This document shows, one piece after another, positions 44,625 through 53,522 of a stretch of 64,000 bases of DNA (its first letter is position 1; each line of letters opens with the position of its first letter). Origin of the DNA: Pseudochrobactrum kiredjianiae. Lineage in GTDB: Bacteria; Pseudomonadota; Alphaproteobacteria; Rhizobiales; Rhizobiaceae. Under the pieces are notes generated by a model, which had not been told where the DNA came from, made no database searches, and worked only from the letters and a program-made list of their open reading frames with translations. The position numbers and the translations under genes are program-made. The stretch is from NCBI RefSeq assembly GCF_030362795.1, contig NZ_JAUCBM010000001.1, forward strand, positions 1,178,001-1,242,000. The letters run 5' to 3'.

Positions 44625-46643
44625 ATGAACAATGCCGTGACGGATCATAACCTGTTGGCGCAGGGCAGTGCGGACGCTCACACAAGCCGCAAGCCTGAAC
44701 ATTTCTCCGCTTCCGACCTGCGTCCGGCTCTGCTGTTGTTTCCGTTGTTTCTCACAATGGCTTTTTACAGCATTTTCCCGTCAATTTCTTTAAACGCATT
44801 GCTTGTGACTGCACTGTCTTTCACTGGCGTGTCGGTACTGATGCTGGCCGCACAGGCCTCCGGTATCCGCAACAGCCTGACCGGTATTGTTGCGCTTTCA
44901 TTCTATAGCGCGGTTCTGGGTTTTACGGCCTTATTTGCCGGTGCCGATAATGCACTGATCTGGGCGATGGTGTTGGCATTACCGCTGGAACTTTGGCTGG
45001 TAACCCGTCACCGTGCCGCCGTAATGGCTGGCGGATTGATCGCAGTCGCATTGATTGCCGTTTCTCAAGTCAAAGGCATCAGCACACAAACTGCACTCCC
45101 GGCCGGTGTATCGACGAGCTTCCTGTTTATCTATGCTGGCTCACTGTTGTTGCGTGTACTTCGGATTTCTCTGCACGGTGTCGTTAAAACTCAGCATCAT
45201 AATGCTGCGACTCATGCGGATAGCGATCTGGAAGCTGCATTGGATGCGCTGGTTATTCGTCTGGATCAGTACGGCCATATCAGTTCACTGTCAGATCGTT
45301 GTGTTGAACAATTTGGCGTGGATCGCGCTGTGCTCAATGGCACATTGCTGCTGGATCGCGTGCATGTGGCTGATCGCGTGCAATATCTCGCTTTTATCGA
45401 TGGGTTGAAGCACGGTCACTCTCTGATGAAACTCAGCGGTAAGACGGAAATCCGTCTGCGCTGTGTTGATTCTTCCGCTGTCAGCAAGACTGAACAGCCG
45501 AAAATCTATTTCAATACATTTGAAATGGAAGGTCAGACCAAATCGGCAGCCGGACAAATGCCGGAGGGCTTCTTGATCGTTGCGCGCAATATTATGCAGG
45601 AACAGACTGTAACGCAGCAAATCCAGCAGCAGAGTGCAGTGATTGAAAATCTGGAAGTGTCGCGTGGCCGCTTGTTGGGAACAGTCAGCCATGAACTGCG
45701 GACACCGCTGAATTCGATTATTGGCTTTTCTGATCTGTTGTTGCATGATGTGGCGGGGCCGTTACAGAGCGAAAAACAGCGCGAATATATCGACTTGATC
45801 CGCAAATCCGGCAATCATTTGCTTGAAGTTGTAAACGGTATTCTGGAGGCCTCACGCGTAGAAGCCGGTCAGTATCCGGTGCAGCATGAGCGTTTCTCTG
45901 TGCGTGACAGCGTAACTATGTGCAGCTCCATGCTGATGCCGCTGGCAGAGAAAAAGGGCGTTATTCTCTGTGATCGTATTCATCCTGATGTATCTGACAT
46001 GATCGCCGATCGCCGCGCAATCCGGCAAATTCTGATTAATCTGGTTTCCAATGCGATTAAATTTACGGATCGCGGTGGTTGTGTGACGATTGAAGTCATG
46101 CCGGATAGGGTGAAGCAGACTTATGCAGGTGCACAGCAAAACCTGATTATCTCGGTTTCTGATACCGGTATTGGCCTCGAGGCGCATGAGATTGAACGTC
46201 TTTGCCAGCCTTTCAGTCAGATCAACAATACGCAGACCCGTATGCAGGAAGGTTCCGGCCTTGGTCTCTATGTGGTGAAGGGGCTTGTCAGCCTTCATCA
46301 AGGCGAGATGGATATTCGCAGCCGCAAGGGGCAGGGCACGACTGTTTCTGTCACTTTGCCACACAACCTGCCGCAGCAGGCTGTGGATAAGGCCATACTG
46401 GTTGCCGGTCAGGCCGCAAATCAGGCGCCATTAGAGCCTATGATACAGGCGGGGCGTGTTTCAACAGATATTCGCAGCGCTCTTGAACAAGTGAAAACAG
46501 CAATTATTAATCTTCAGGCCGGTGAGACTGAAAGTCATCAGACCGCAGCAGCACAGGCAGAAAGTAGTTATGACGGAAAGACAGAGCCGCAGCGGTACGA
46601 AACGCAAGGGGACTTCCATGCGCAAAAACGCAAAACGGCGTAG
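44625..46643 (+). CDS. PAS-type sensor histidine kinase, DivJ-like
   Basis: Inner-membrane kinase of about 672 aa. Six or more hydrophobic segments fill residues ~30-185, followed by a PAS-like sensory region (DALVIRLDQYGHISSLSD) and a kinase core. The phospho-acceptor His is in TVSHELRTPLNSIIGFSDLL, the N box is LINLVSNAIKFTD, with DTGIGL (G1) and GSGLGLYVVKGL (G2). The multispanning sensor, PAS region and kinase order resembles DivJ, which phosphorylates the cell-cycle regulator DivK; orthology is inference. A Gln/Ala-rich tail follows the ATPase domain. The start is one of three nearby ATGs. The 3' end overlaps the peptidoglycan-binding gene. Confidence 0.8.
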   Translation: MNNAVTDHNLLAQGSADAHTSRKPEHFSASDLRPALLLFPLFLTMAFYSIFPSISLNALLVTALSFTGVSVLMLAAQASGIRNSLTGIVALSFYSAVLGFTALFAGADNALIWAMVLALPLELWLVTRHRAAVMAGGLIAVALIAVSQVKGISTQTALPAGVSTSFLFIYAGSLLLRVLRISLHGVVKTQHHNAATHADSDLEAALDALVIRLDQYGHISSLSDRCVEQFGVDRAVLNGTLLLDRVHVADRVQYLAFIDGLKHGHSLMKLSGKTEIRLRCVDSSAVSKTEQPKIYFNTFEMEGQTKSAAGQMPEGFLIVARNIMQEQTVTQQIQQQSAVIENLEVSRGRLLGTVSHELRTPLNSIIGFSDLLLHDVAGPLQSEKQREYIDLIRKSGNHLLEVVNGILEASRVEAGQYPVQHERFSVRDSVTMCSSMLMPLAEKKGVILCDRIHPDVSDMIADRRAIRQILINLVSNAIKFTDRGGCVTIEVMPDRVKQTYAGAQQNLIISVSDTGIGLEAHEIERLCQPFSQINNTQTRMQEGSGLGLYVVKGLVSLHQGEMDIRSRKGQGTTVSVTLPHNLPQQAVDKAILVAGQAANQAPLEPMIQAGRVSTDIRSALEQVKTAIINLQAGETESHQTAAAQAESSYDGKTEPQRYETQGDFHAQKRKTA

Positions 46644-47631
46644 TTTTGGCAGACGGTTTTTTGATGCTTGCCTGACCGGTGTGTCACGCATGGCGCTGGC
46701 TGCCGGTGATCTTGTCGCGCGTAATCCTGTGGTTGCCGGTGGCGCAACCGCATTTCTTGTGACGCTTGGTTTTGTGGCCAGCAATGCGATCTGGTATCAG
46801 CCGCAGGCACATGATGGTGTGTTTTTTAAAACGCGCCCTGATCAGGTTTTTCGCGCTGTTGCAAAAGATGAGAGTGAGGCTGCACGCAGGATCACAGGGA
46901 ATGCTGACCAACAACAAACTGTACGTGAAATCACACTCAATGGTACTGCGCCTACACATGATAAGCCGCATATTGTGGCGGTTTTACCGGACACAACGGT
47001 TGATGGCGGTGATCTGCCGGCCTTGGCGCCGAATGGCGACAAGCAGGTTGCGATCCTGCAATATAATCTAAAGCAGCTTGGTTTCTATAGCGGCAATGTG
47101 GATGGTCTGACTGGCCCTCAAACCCGCGCTGCGTTTGAGCAATGGCAGAGTGTGCAGGCAAAGCTTTCACCAGAGCAAGCGCCAATTCAGACTGTTGCAG
47201 CGAAGCCGGTTGAAAACAAAATGACGATTGCTGAAGCAATCTCTGTGGCTGTGCCGGAAGCAAGACCGGAAAACAGTTCAGCCCGTTCTGTGCCGGTTGC
47301 AGAAAAAAGACCTGCGCCGATTATGGTCAGAACGGAAGAAAAAGCCGTTGTTCAACCGGTGCGTAATCAATCGCAACAGGAAAGAACTGCTTCCGTTGAA
47401 CCGGTTGCTGTGAGAGCAGCAGGTGGACAGGCTGTGTCTGCTGAGGAACTTGTACGGATTCAGGCCGGTTTGAAAGCCTTCGGTAATGATATGGTTGTGG
47501 TGGACGGTGTTCCGGGTAAATCCACTGAAGATGCTATTCGTGAATTTCAGAAACTGTTCCGTCTCAATGTCAGCGGTAAGCCTGATTCTGAGCTGATCGG
47601 GAAAATGCGTGAAATCGGCCTTATAAGCTGA
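46570..47631 (+). CDS. Peptidoglycan-binding membrane protein
   Basis: Protein of 353 aa. A very basic N-terminus (KRKGTSMRKNAKRR) precedes one membrane segment (GATAFLVTLGFVASNAIWY, about residues 58-76). Two PG_binding_1 domains follow: one with QYNLKQLGFYSGNVDGLTGPQTRAAFEQWQ and one with IQAGLKAFGNDMVVVDGVPGKSTEDAIREFQ. A disordered Pro/Glu-rich linker separates them. So it is anchored in the inner membrane and binds the cell wall. The start overlaps the kinase gene by 74 nt; a later ATG at 46618 has a better ribosome site. Coupling suggests joint envelope and cell-cycle control. Confidence 0.82.
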   Translation: MTERQSRSGTKRKGTSMRKNAKRRSFGRRFFDACLTGVSRMALAAGDLVARNPVVAGGATAFLVTLGFVASNAIWYQPQAHDGVFFKTRPDQVFRAVAKDESEAARRITGNADQQQTVREITLNGTAPTHDKPHIVAVLPDTTVDGGDLPALAPNGDKQVAILQYNLKQLGFYSGNVDGLTGPQTRAAFEQWQSVQAKLSPEQAPIQTVAAKPVENKMTIAEAISVAVPEARPENSSARSVPVAEKRPAPIMVRTEEKAVVQPVRNQSQQERTASVEPVAVRAAGGQAVSAEELVRIQAGLKAFGNDMVVVDGVPGKSTEDAIREFQKLFRLNVSGKPDSELIGKMREIGLIS

Positions 47632-47658
47632 TTTGACGGGGAACAGGTATTTGTACTG

Positions 47659-48000
47659 ATGCGTCTGACAAGTGAGTTCTGGGTTTCTGCATTTATGCGT
47701 CGTGTCCGCCAAGCAGATGGTTTTACCTATCTGGTGCGGCGTGGCGCAACAGAAGCCGGTGCGATCTTTATCAAGATACGTGATCGCGACGGCAATTTTG
47801 ATCTCTATATGCCTGCACCGCAGAGTGAATATGATCCGGAGCGTGCAGATGAACGCCGGTTTATTCTATACAAACAGAGTGATAACGAGCAATTGCTCAA
47901 TGAGCAGCTTGAGAAAGAGCTGCGTTTTGACCCCGATCTCTGGCTGGTCGAGGTGGAAGACTGCACACAGGCTGCAGACTTGCTGAATAATGGATTATAA
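47659..48000 (+). CDS. DUF1491 family protein
   Basis: Small soluble protein of 113 aa. It starts MRLTSEFWVSAFMRRV, has the ATEAGAIFIKI and RDGNFDLYMPAPQ strands, and ends with DPDLWLVEVED, the pattern of alphaproteobacterial DUF1491. It lies 27 nt after the peptidoglycan-binding gene, so it is the third gene of the kinase operon. Function unknown. Confidence 0.85.
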   Translation: MRLTSEFWVSAFMRRVRQADGFTYLVRRGATEAGAIFIKIRDRDGNFDLYMPAPQSEYDPERADERRFILYKQSDNEQLLNEQLEKELRFDPDLWLVEVEDCTQAADLLNNGL

Positions 48001-48035
48001 ATAAAAAAAGCCCGGTTTTACTGGGCTTTTTTGTG
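48000..48035. terminator. Bidirectional terminator
   Basis: AAAAAAAGCCCGG and CTGGGCTTTTTT form the stem around TTTTA. It separates DUF1491 from the convergent DUF2336 gene. Confidence 0.9.
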
Positions 48036-49091
48036 CTGAATGCTGCTGTCATTATTGGCAGCGTTGGTGAAACTATCTGTGGTATTTTCCGCCAGATCAC
48101 GCAATTGATTGCGCAGTTTTTCATTCATATCATCGGACTTCCAGCGCCGCACAGCTGCGGAAGCCTGTTCAGGACTGATCGAGCGATAAATATGCACAAA
48201 CTCACGTAATTGCTCACGTTCACCGTGGATAGTGCCGAGAACTGCCGTGAGGATCAGATAAGTGTCCTGAGCGGTCAGGCCAATGGCTTTGAGCGCCAGC
48301 GGCAACTGCGAATTTGGCCATGTGCCGATGATTGTCTCAGCCCGCATATAGTTGACATCCAGCGCATCAGCGAGCGCCGTGCGGAACATGCTATTATCAA
48401 TCAGCAATGCCATATCAATAAGATGTTCAGCGATTGCAGGCCGCAAATATGCGGTGAGCGACAAAGCGCCGAGATCATGTGCGGGTAATGGTTGCGGCGC
48501 TGATGGCTGGCTATTGGCGGAGCGAAAGGGCGGAGTCGGGACTGGCTTAGCGGCCACCGGTGCAGAGGCATAATGCATGCTCGCAGGTTCCGGCTCATTT
48601 GCCTCCTGCACTGCAGGAGCGGCTGGAAGTGGCTGTTCGGAATTGAGTGTCTGTTTGATGATCTCGTCATCATAATTTTCTAAGAGCGGCAGCAATAGCG
48701 GATCAACCGGCTGACGGCGTGCGATAATACGCGCATGAGACAGGCCGCTTTTGCCAATAATCTCCATGAAGTCAGTGGTTTTCAGAAGAGGGGAGCGCAA
48801 CAATAACGGCGCTGCGACTTCAATATTATCATTGGCAAGTGCCAGCACCAGTTTGCGCGGCGCAGCATCATGTTGGGCAAGAATAGCGGATACCTGTCGT
48901 TTGGCACGCGGGGTCGCAGTTTCCAAAAGCGGCAGAGCCAGATCTTCAAATTGCTGGCTTTCGTGACGGGTCGGGCGTGTCAGGGAGTTGAAACCTGCGA
49001 CAGCTGCGGCCAGCAGATCATCGGTCTTGTGGTGTGCGGAATGACCACTTCCGGATAATGTCTCCAAAGCGCGGAATTGATCAGCGGTCAC
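48018..49091 (-). CDS. DUF2336 family protein
   Basis: Protein of 357 aa, probably cytoplasmic and helical. The N-terminal half has repeat-like helical segments (VAAPLLLRSPLLKTTDFMEII and SHARIIARRQPVDPLLLPLL) in the manner of HEAT-like DUF2336. A Pro/Ala-rich linker spans about 170-220, and a second helical domain follows. The start is a GTG at 49091, with AAGGGG about eight bases up. No function is known for the family. It overlaps the terminator at its 3' end. Confidence 0.75.
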   Translation of the reverse strand: MTADQFRALETLSGSGHSAHHKTDDLLAAAVAGFNSLTRPTRHESQQFEDLALPLLETATPRAKRQVSAILAQHDAAPRKLVLALANDNIEVAAPLLLRSPLLKTTDFMEIIGKSGLSHARIIARRQPVDPLLLPLLENYDDEIIKQTLNSEQPLPAAPAVQEANEPEPASMHYASAPVAAKPVPTPPFRSANSQPSAPQPLPAHDLGALSLTAYLRPAIAEHLIDMALLIDNSMFRTALADALDVNYMRAETIIGTWPNSQLPLALKAIGLTAQDTYLILTAVLGTIHGEREQLREFVHIYRSISPEQASAAVRRWKSDDMNEKLRNQLRDLAENTTDSFTNAANNDSSIQHKKAQ

Positions 49092-49276
49092 GCGTATTTA
49101 CCCCTTTTACGCTTACACAACACAAATAAAACAGTGGTCCCCGTATACAATACGGCCAGATAATCTGCACTCTACGGGACAACACTTAGCAATCAATTAA
49201 CCATCGGAGATTTTACGGTAATTTCCTTTTTAATTAATCAAATATTGAGAGGCTTGTCGGAGCCTGTTGTGGCAGT

Positions 49277-49825
49277 TCAGTTTTCCAGTGAAACGCTCAT
49301 ACATTCTGCCGACTTCAGAAATTCGCTGACCTCATCGCGCCATGTGACATCTGGTTGAAAGACACGCAAAACCACAATACCCTCGCTGACAGATTGATTA
49401 ACCAGTACCGCTTGCTCAAGCTGCTGAGGCATACTCTGTTCGAGCAGAATTTTTTGCAAAGGCGAGACAAGCAGCAGATCCGTGGCGGGAGAGACCTGAT
49501 CGTTGAGGCTAAAGGTAATATCGCCCTGATGATTATAAAGTGCCAGCGACCAGAACGGGACTTTGCCAATAGCGCTGATGTGAACCGGTCCGTTCGACAG
49601 ATCAAAACGACAGACTGCGCTACGCATCAGCGGATCACTGCGCATAGCCCAGTTTTTACCTTCTAGCCGGTGAAAAGTCTCGGGTGGCCCCAATTCCTCG
49701 ACGCGGTTCCACAAAGTCTCAGATGCGTAGGACGGAACAAGCAGGATAATCGCAATATGCACAATAGCGGCACCGATCAGGCCGAGCAGCAATGCATAAA
49801 GAAGCTGCAACAGGGAATGTCTCAT
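49277..49825 (-). CDS. DUF1254-type membrane protein (second gene of a split pair)
   Basis: Protein of 182 aa with an N-terminal membrane segment (LLQLLYALLLGLIGAAIVHIAIILLV) and a soluble periplasmic part with SDPLMRSAVCRFDLSNGPVHI and FWSLALYNHQGDI. This corresponds to the DUF1254 half of the DUF1254-DUF1214 proteins, which in other bacteria are one chain. The ATG overlaps the stop of the DUF1214 gene by 4 bp (ATGA), so the halves are co-translated. Function unknown; envelope role inferred. Confidence 0.75.
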   Translation of the reverse strand: MRHSLLQLLYALLLGLIGAAIVHIAIILLVPSYASETLWNRVEELGPPETFHRLEGKNWAMRSDPLMRSAVCRFDLSNGPVHISAIGKVPFWSLALYNHQGDITFSLNDQVSPATDLLLVSPLQKILLEQSMPQQLEQAVLVNQSVSEGIVVLRVFQPDVTWRDEVSEFLKSAECMSVSLEN

Positions 49826-50421
49826 CGGACAGCTCCTTTGCACTCAATCCGTTTCAGTTCCGGCATTCGCGGATTTTCAAAGCCGAGTGATGATCCTGTT
49901 GCGGTATCATAAAGTGTCATAACCAGCTGATAGGGACGGCTTGAGTTAATCGCCAGCCAGTTACCGGATTGCGCGGATGAGGAGACAGAAATCAGAAAGC
50001 TGGAATCATTGCGATACCAGACTAGCTGGCTATGGAGTTCCTGCGGCAGCCCTTGTTGGTTTGAAAGCGGATATTCGTTTAAATCACTGGCATGAAGTGT
50101 CCAAAAGCGCGAGGCAGGTACCTGGCCTTGGAGACTGTAGTCGCAGCGTGGATCAAGCTTCGTGCCGTCTATATCATATCGCAGTACAAAGCGTTGCCCC
50201 TCTGCAGCGCCAAGCGGCAATAAGGCAGCACGACTGCGTTGCGCACGCGCATAAGGATCGGCATCTGCACTGCCATAAAGCGGTGAGGCGTGCCATTGGC
50301 CGATTGTCAGCTGGTTGAAGCCTTCAAAATTGTTGAGAGCATAAAGCGCACTGGCTGTGCCGCCAGCAAGGGCGATGGCGCAGATGACGATTGTCAGAAA
50401 TATGGTTCTGATATTGCTCAT
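49822..50421 (-). CDS. DUF1214-type membrane protein (first gene of a split pair)
   Basis: Protein of 199 aa with an N-terminal membrane anchor (TIFLTIVICAIALAGGTASALYAL) and a periplasmic DUF1214-like domain: ADPYARAQRSRAALLPLGAAEG, FWTLHASDLNEYPLSN, and the C-terminal RPYQLVMTLYDTA. This order of motifs is that of the DUF1214 region. It is coupled to the DUF1254-type gene. The two membrane-anchored halves could form a complex. The pair is on the same strand as, and 73 nt after, the penicillin-binding protein gene. Confidence 0.78.
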   Translation of the reverse strand: MSNIRTIFLTIVICAIALAGGTASALYALNNFEGFNQLTIGQWHASPLYGSADADPYARAQRSRAALLPLGAAEGQRFVLRYDIDGTKLDPRCDYSLQGQVPASRFWTLHASDLNEYPLSNQQGLPQELHSQLVWYRNDSSFLISVSSSAQSGNWLAINSSRPYQLVMTLYDTATGSSLGFENPRMPELKRIECKGAVR

Positions 50422-50493
50422 ACCGACTCTATAAAACACGTTCGGTTAAAATTGCCTGTCATTCTGGCATAACAGGCTTATTAAAGATGGAGG

Positions 50494-52668
50494 TCAGAGA
50501 GAGGAGATGGTTGTACGCAACGGTTGCGGCGTTTCGTAAGTGCGGAACTTCTCATTCAGCCCACGTATGAAGCGGGTCGTTTCAGAGGATAAAACACGCG
50601 GATAGTCAGGTGTTGCGTTTTGCGGCTTGTCGCCGTTGCCTGCGTTACTCTGTGCCACCAGCTTCGGATCAGTTGCCGGAGCTTGTTTCGGAAACGGATT
50701 GCTGATGCCCGGAATTGGTTTCAGATCAATATTTTGATGCGCCTGCATCATCATCATCTGCCATGTCATGGCCGGAATAATACCACCGGTCAGATTATTC
50801 ATCGGGGCATAGCTGTCATTTCCAAACCAGACTGCTGCCGTATAATTTCCGGTATAGCCGACAAACCAAGCGTCGCGATAATTCTGTGTTGTGCCGGTTT
50901 TGCCGGCAACGCGGGTCATTGGCAGTGCCGCACGCCGCGCAGTGCCGCGCTCCGGTACCTGAACCAGCATGGAGTTCATTTCAGAGGTGGCTTTTTCAGA
51001 CAATACACGCTTTGGCTCCGGAGTGTCGCGCTTAAAGTCCCAGAGAATTTTGCCTGACGGATCAGAGATTTGTACCAGTCCGTGGCGCAGACCTGCAAAA
51101 CCACCATTGGCAAAAACACTAAAACCGGTTGCCTGATCCATCACGGTCATGCCGGATGTGCCAAGCACCATCGTTTTGTGATCGGAAATTTCCGATTCAA
51201 TGCCCATGGCTTTGGTCAGTGCCACAATCGGCTTGGTTGTCAGATAATCTTTGGCAAGGCGTACCGGCACCGTATTATAGGATTTGACCAATGCAGTCGT
51301 GAGGTCAACACGACCGGCAAAGGAGCGTCCGTAATTGCGCGGCATCCAGTTGCCCCATGCAATCGGCGCATCGGAAATTATGGTGCTTGGCGTTAGCCCT
51401 TTTTCCATCGCAGCCGCATAAACATAGGGTTTGAACGAAGAGCCGGATTGCCTCAAAGCTTTGGTCGCGCGGTTGAACTGGCTCATCCCATAGTCGCGAC
51501 CGCCGACAATTGCTCGCACAGAGCCGTCATCCGCAATCACCACGGTAGCGGCTTCAGTCACTTTATACTCAGTCCCATATTGGCGCAGATGAAACTCAAT
51601 CGCGTCTTCTGCGGCTTTTTGAATATTACGATCCAGTGTGGTGCGCACGATCAGATTATGTTGCGGAATTGTGCGGGTGATCTTCTTCACCTCGTCAAAA
51701 GCCCAATCCAGAAAATAATCGGGATTATCACCTTTAGCACGGTCAACCACACTGGCAGGATTGCGACGGGCAAAGGCTAATTGGCCTTCACTCATGAAGC
51801 CCGCATCGGCGAGATTGGATAAGACAACATTGGCACGCGCACGCGCCGCAGGCAGATTGACATGCGGTGCATATTTGGCCGGCGCCTTGAAAAGACCCGC
51901 CAGCATGGCGGCTTCGGCAAGGTTAACATCTTTGACGCTCTTGCCGAAGTAAAACTCGGAGGCTGCTGCAATGCCGAATGTACCGCCGCCCATATAGGCG
52001 CGGTCGAGATAAAGCTGCAAGATCTCTGTTTTGCTTAAATTGGCTTCAAGCCAGAGTGAGAGAAAGGCTTCATTGATCTTACGCTTCAATGTTCTTTCAT
52101 TCGAAAGAAACAGGTTTTTTGCCAGTTGCTGAGAGAGCGTGGAGCCGCCCTGAACTACACCATTGGCACGCATATTCTGGGTCAGCGCACGGCTCAAGCC
52201 CCAAAAGTCGATGCCGATATGTTCAAAGAACCGACGGTCTTCTGTCGCAAGAACCGCTTTAATCACATGATCCGGTAATTCTGCAATTGGCACCGCATCG
52301 CGATGTAAGATACCGCGCTGGCCGATTTCATTGCCGTAGCGGTCAAGAAACGTGACAGCATAATCATCCTGTGCACGCCAGTCTTTCTTGGTTTCCTCAA
52401 AAGCAGGCATGGCCAGTGCGAGCATCACGACACTGCCCAACACGCCGAGCGTAAAACCTTCATCGGCGACTTCAATGAACAGACGCTTCCAGCCGCGCAC
52501 GCGAAATTTTCGGGAAAAGAGAGTGGCGCTTTCCCAGAAGGCAGCAAAACCAGAGCGCAACCTATACAGGCTGCTATCCAGCCAGGCGTCAATCGCCATC
52601 AAAAACGGGCTGCGGGTCAGGCGGCGCGCTTTCTTTTTTGGCAAATTATTGTCAGCCTGTTTGTTCAT
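50494..52668 (-). CDS. Class A penicillin-binding protein (PBP1A family)
   Basis: Bifunctional peptidoglycan synthase of 724 aa. After a cytoplasmic basic stretch and one membrane anchor (LGVLGSVVMLALAMPAF), the GT51 glycosyltransferase has the catalytic Glu in ATEDRRFFEH and the GGSTLSQQLAKNLFL motif. The transpeptidase domain has the nucleophile in SGSSFKPYVY (SxxK), SYN (SxN) and KTGTTQNYRDAWFVGY (KTG). The length and motif spacing match alphaproteobacterial PBP1A-like enzymes. It makes and cross-links glycan strands in the periplasm. It is the first gene of a possible unit with the DUF1214/DUF1254 pair. Confidence 0.93.
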   Translation of the reverse strand: MNKQADNNLPKKKARRLTRSPFLMAIDAWLDSSLYRLRSGFAAFWESATLFSRKFRVRGWKRLFIEVADEGFTLGVLGSVVMLALAMPAFEETKKDWRAQDDYAVTFLDRYGNEIGQRGILHRDAVPIAELPDHVIKAVLATEDRRFFEHIGIDFWGLSRALTQNMRANGVVQGGSTLSQQLAKNLFLSNERTLKRKINEAFLSLWLEANLSKTEILQLYLDRAYMGGGTFGIAAASEFYFGKSVKDVNLAEAAMLAGLFKAPAKYAPHVNLPAARARANVVLSNLADAGFMSEGQLAFARRNPASVVDRAKGDNPDYFLDWAFDEVKKITRTIPQHNLIVRTTLDRNIQKAAEDAIEFHLRQYGTEYKVTEAATVVIADDGSVRAIVGGRDYGMSQFNRATKALRQSGSSFKPYVYAAAMEKGLTPSTIISDAPIAWGNWMPRNYGRSFAGRVDLTTALVKSYNTVPVRLAKDYLTTKPIVALTKAMGIESEISDHKTMVLGTSGMTVMDQATGFSVFANGGFAGLRHGLVQISDPSGKILWDFKRDTPEPKRVLSEKATSEMNSMLVQVPERGTARRAALPMTRVAGKTGTTQNYRDAWFVGYTGNYTAAVWFGNDSYAPMNNLTGGIIPAMTWQMMMMQAHQNIDLKPIPGISNPFPKQAPATDPKLVAQSNAGNGDKPQNATPDYPRVLSSETTRFIRGLNEKFRTYETPQPLRTTISSL

Positions 52669-52703
52669 AACCGGAAAAGCTCGTTTTTACTTAAATCGGA
52701 GTT

Positions 52704-52730
52704 TACAGCATAAAGTGCTAGAGCGACCCA
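52704..52730 (+). repeat. Dispersed palindromic repeat, fragment R8
   Basis: CATAAAGTGCTAGAGCGACC matches the middle of copies R2 and R7 (TTAAAGTGTTAGAGCGACC), but the partner arm of the hairpin is not seen. It is probably a decayed copy upstream of the GTA cluster. Confidence 0.55.
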
Positions 52731-52855
52731 TTCTACCACATTCTTATGGATGACCAATAAAACAGAAGTGCCAAGGAAGGGTTTAGAAATATGCTTAATC
52801 AGGGGAAGCGTGGTATTTCAAAATCTTAAATATCTTACTGATTGAGGAGGTAAGA

Positions 52856-52969
52856 ATGTGCATGGTCAGACGCGAAAATAGGAATTTTATCCTTGACGGC
52901 GTAACGGTGTTGCAGTATCTTTTAGATACAGTCAGAGAAGTGTGGCTGAGAGAGTTCAAGAGTTTTTGA
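52856..52969 (+). CDS. Small ORF (37 aa) upstream of the GTA cluster
   Basis: ATG at 52856 follows GAGGAGG with a 5-nt spacer, one of the best ribosome sites in the window. The 37 codons encode a peptide with the sequence RRENRNFILDGVTVLQYLL and then TVREVWLREFKSF, which could form an amphipathic helix. The stop TGA is 88 nt before the terminase small subunit start. It may be a leader peptide or small regulator of the GTA operon. No homologue is recognised. Confidence 0.4.
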   Translation: MCMVRRENRNFILDGVTVLQYLLDTVREVWLREFKSF

Positions 52970-53057
52970 TGAGGCGTGGCATTCAGTGCTGCGCTTTTTT
53001 TGTTTGTGCCATTTGTAACCGGTTATGCGTTTGGAAAAGAACGGAGCCGGTGAACCT

Positions 53058-53522
53058 ATGCCGGAAAACAAAGAGACAATAGAGCCACAGAAAAGTGTGA
53101 TGCTTGAGCGTTTGCAGGCAGCGTATCGCTTGCAGCGCCGCTATCAAGTTGCGCCGCAGGACATAGCTTTTCTGCTCGGTTTAAAGCCGGACATTTATCG
53201 AAACCGTTTGAAAAAGGCAGGGCTGGATATCACTGCGACTGGTTTGCCGGTGCTGGATATCGAAGACCTGCTGATTAAAATCAATACGGAATTGCAGAGT
53301 TTTTCAAAAGCCGATGGCCTGCCGGAAAAGAGTGCGGTTGAAGCTTTGGCTGCGCTGGCAAAAGCTGTGAAGAGTATTAGCGAATTGTCCAAGGAAACGC
53401 GGTTAGCGCAGGTGGGCGATCAACCGGAGCCAGCAAGTGAAGCAGGCGGTGTGAAGCCGGAGGATGTGCGTGAAGCCCTCAGCATCATTAGCGCCAGAAT
53501 TACTGAACTCAGAACTGTTTGA
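53058..53522 (+). CDS. GTA gp1-like small terminase subunit
   Basis: Protein of 154 aa at the first position of the GTA cluster. The N-terminal third (LERLQAAYRLQRRYQVAPQDIAFLLGLKPDIYRNRLKKAGLD) looks like a helix-turn-helix DNA-binding region, fitting a small terminase that selects DNA for packaging. The rest is helical and acidic. The ATG at 53058 follows CGGAG; an ATG 11 codons up is an alternative. It overlaps the large terminase gene by 59 nt. The call rests on position and size more than on a clear sequence signature. Confidence 0.68.
   Translation: MPENKETIEPQKSVMLERLQAAYRLQRRYQVAPQDIAFLLGLKPDIYRNRLKKAGLDITATGLPVLDIEDLLIKINTELQSFSKADGLPEKSAVEALAALAKAVKSISELSKETRLAQVGDQPEPASEAGGVKPEDVREALSIISARITELRTV

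Larger units (their letters stand above)
52669..53057. other. Region between the PBP gene and the GTA cluster
   Basis: About 390 nt. It holds a fragment of the palindromic repeat (52704-52730) and a 37-codon ORF with a strong ribosome site (52856-52969). The promoter of the GTA cluster should lie here. No integrase or attachment site was recognised. Confidence 0.55.
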
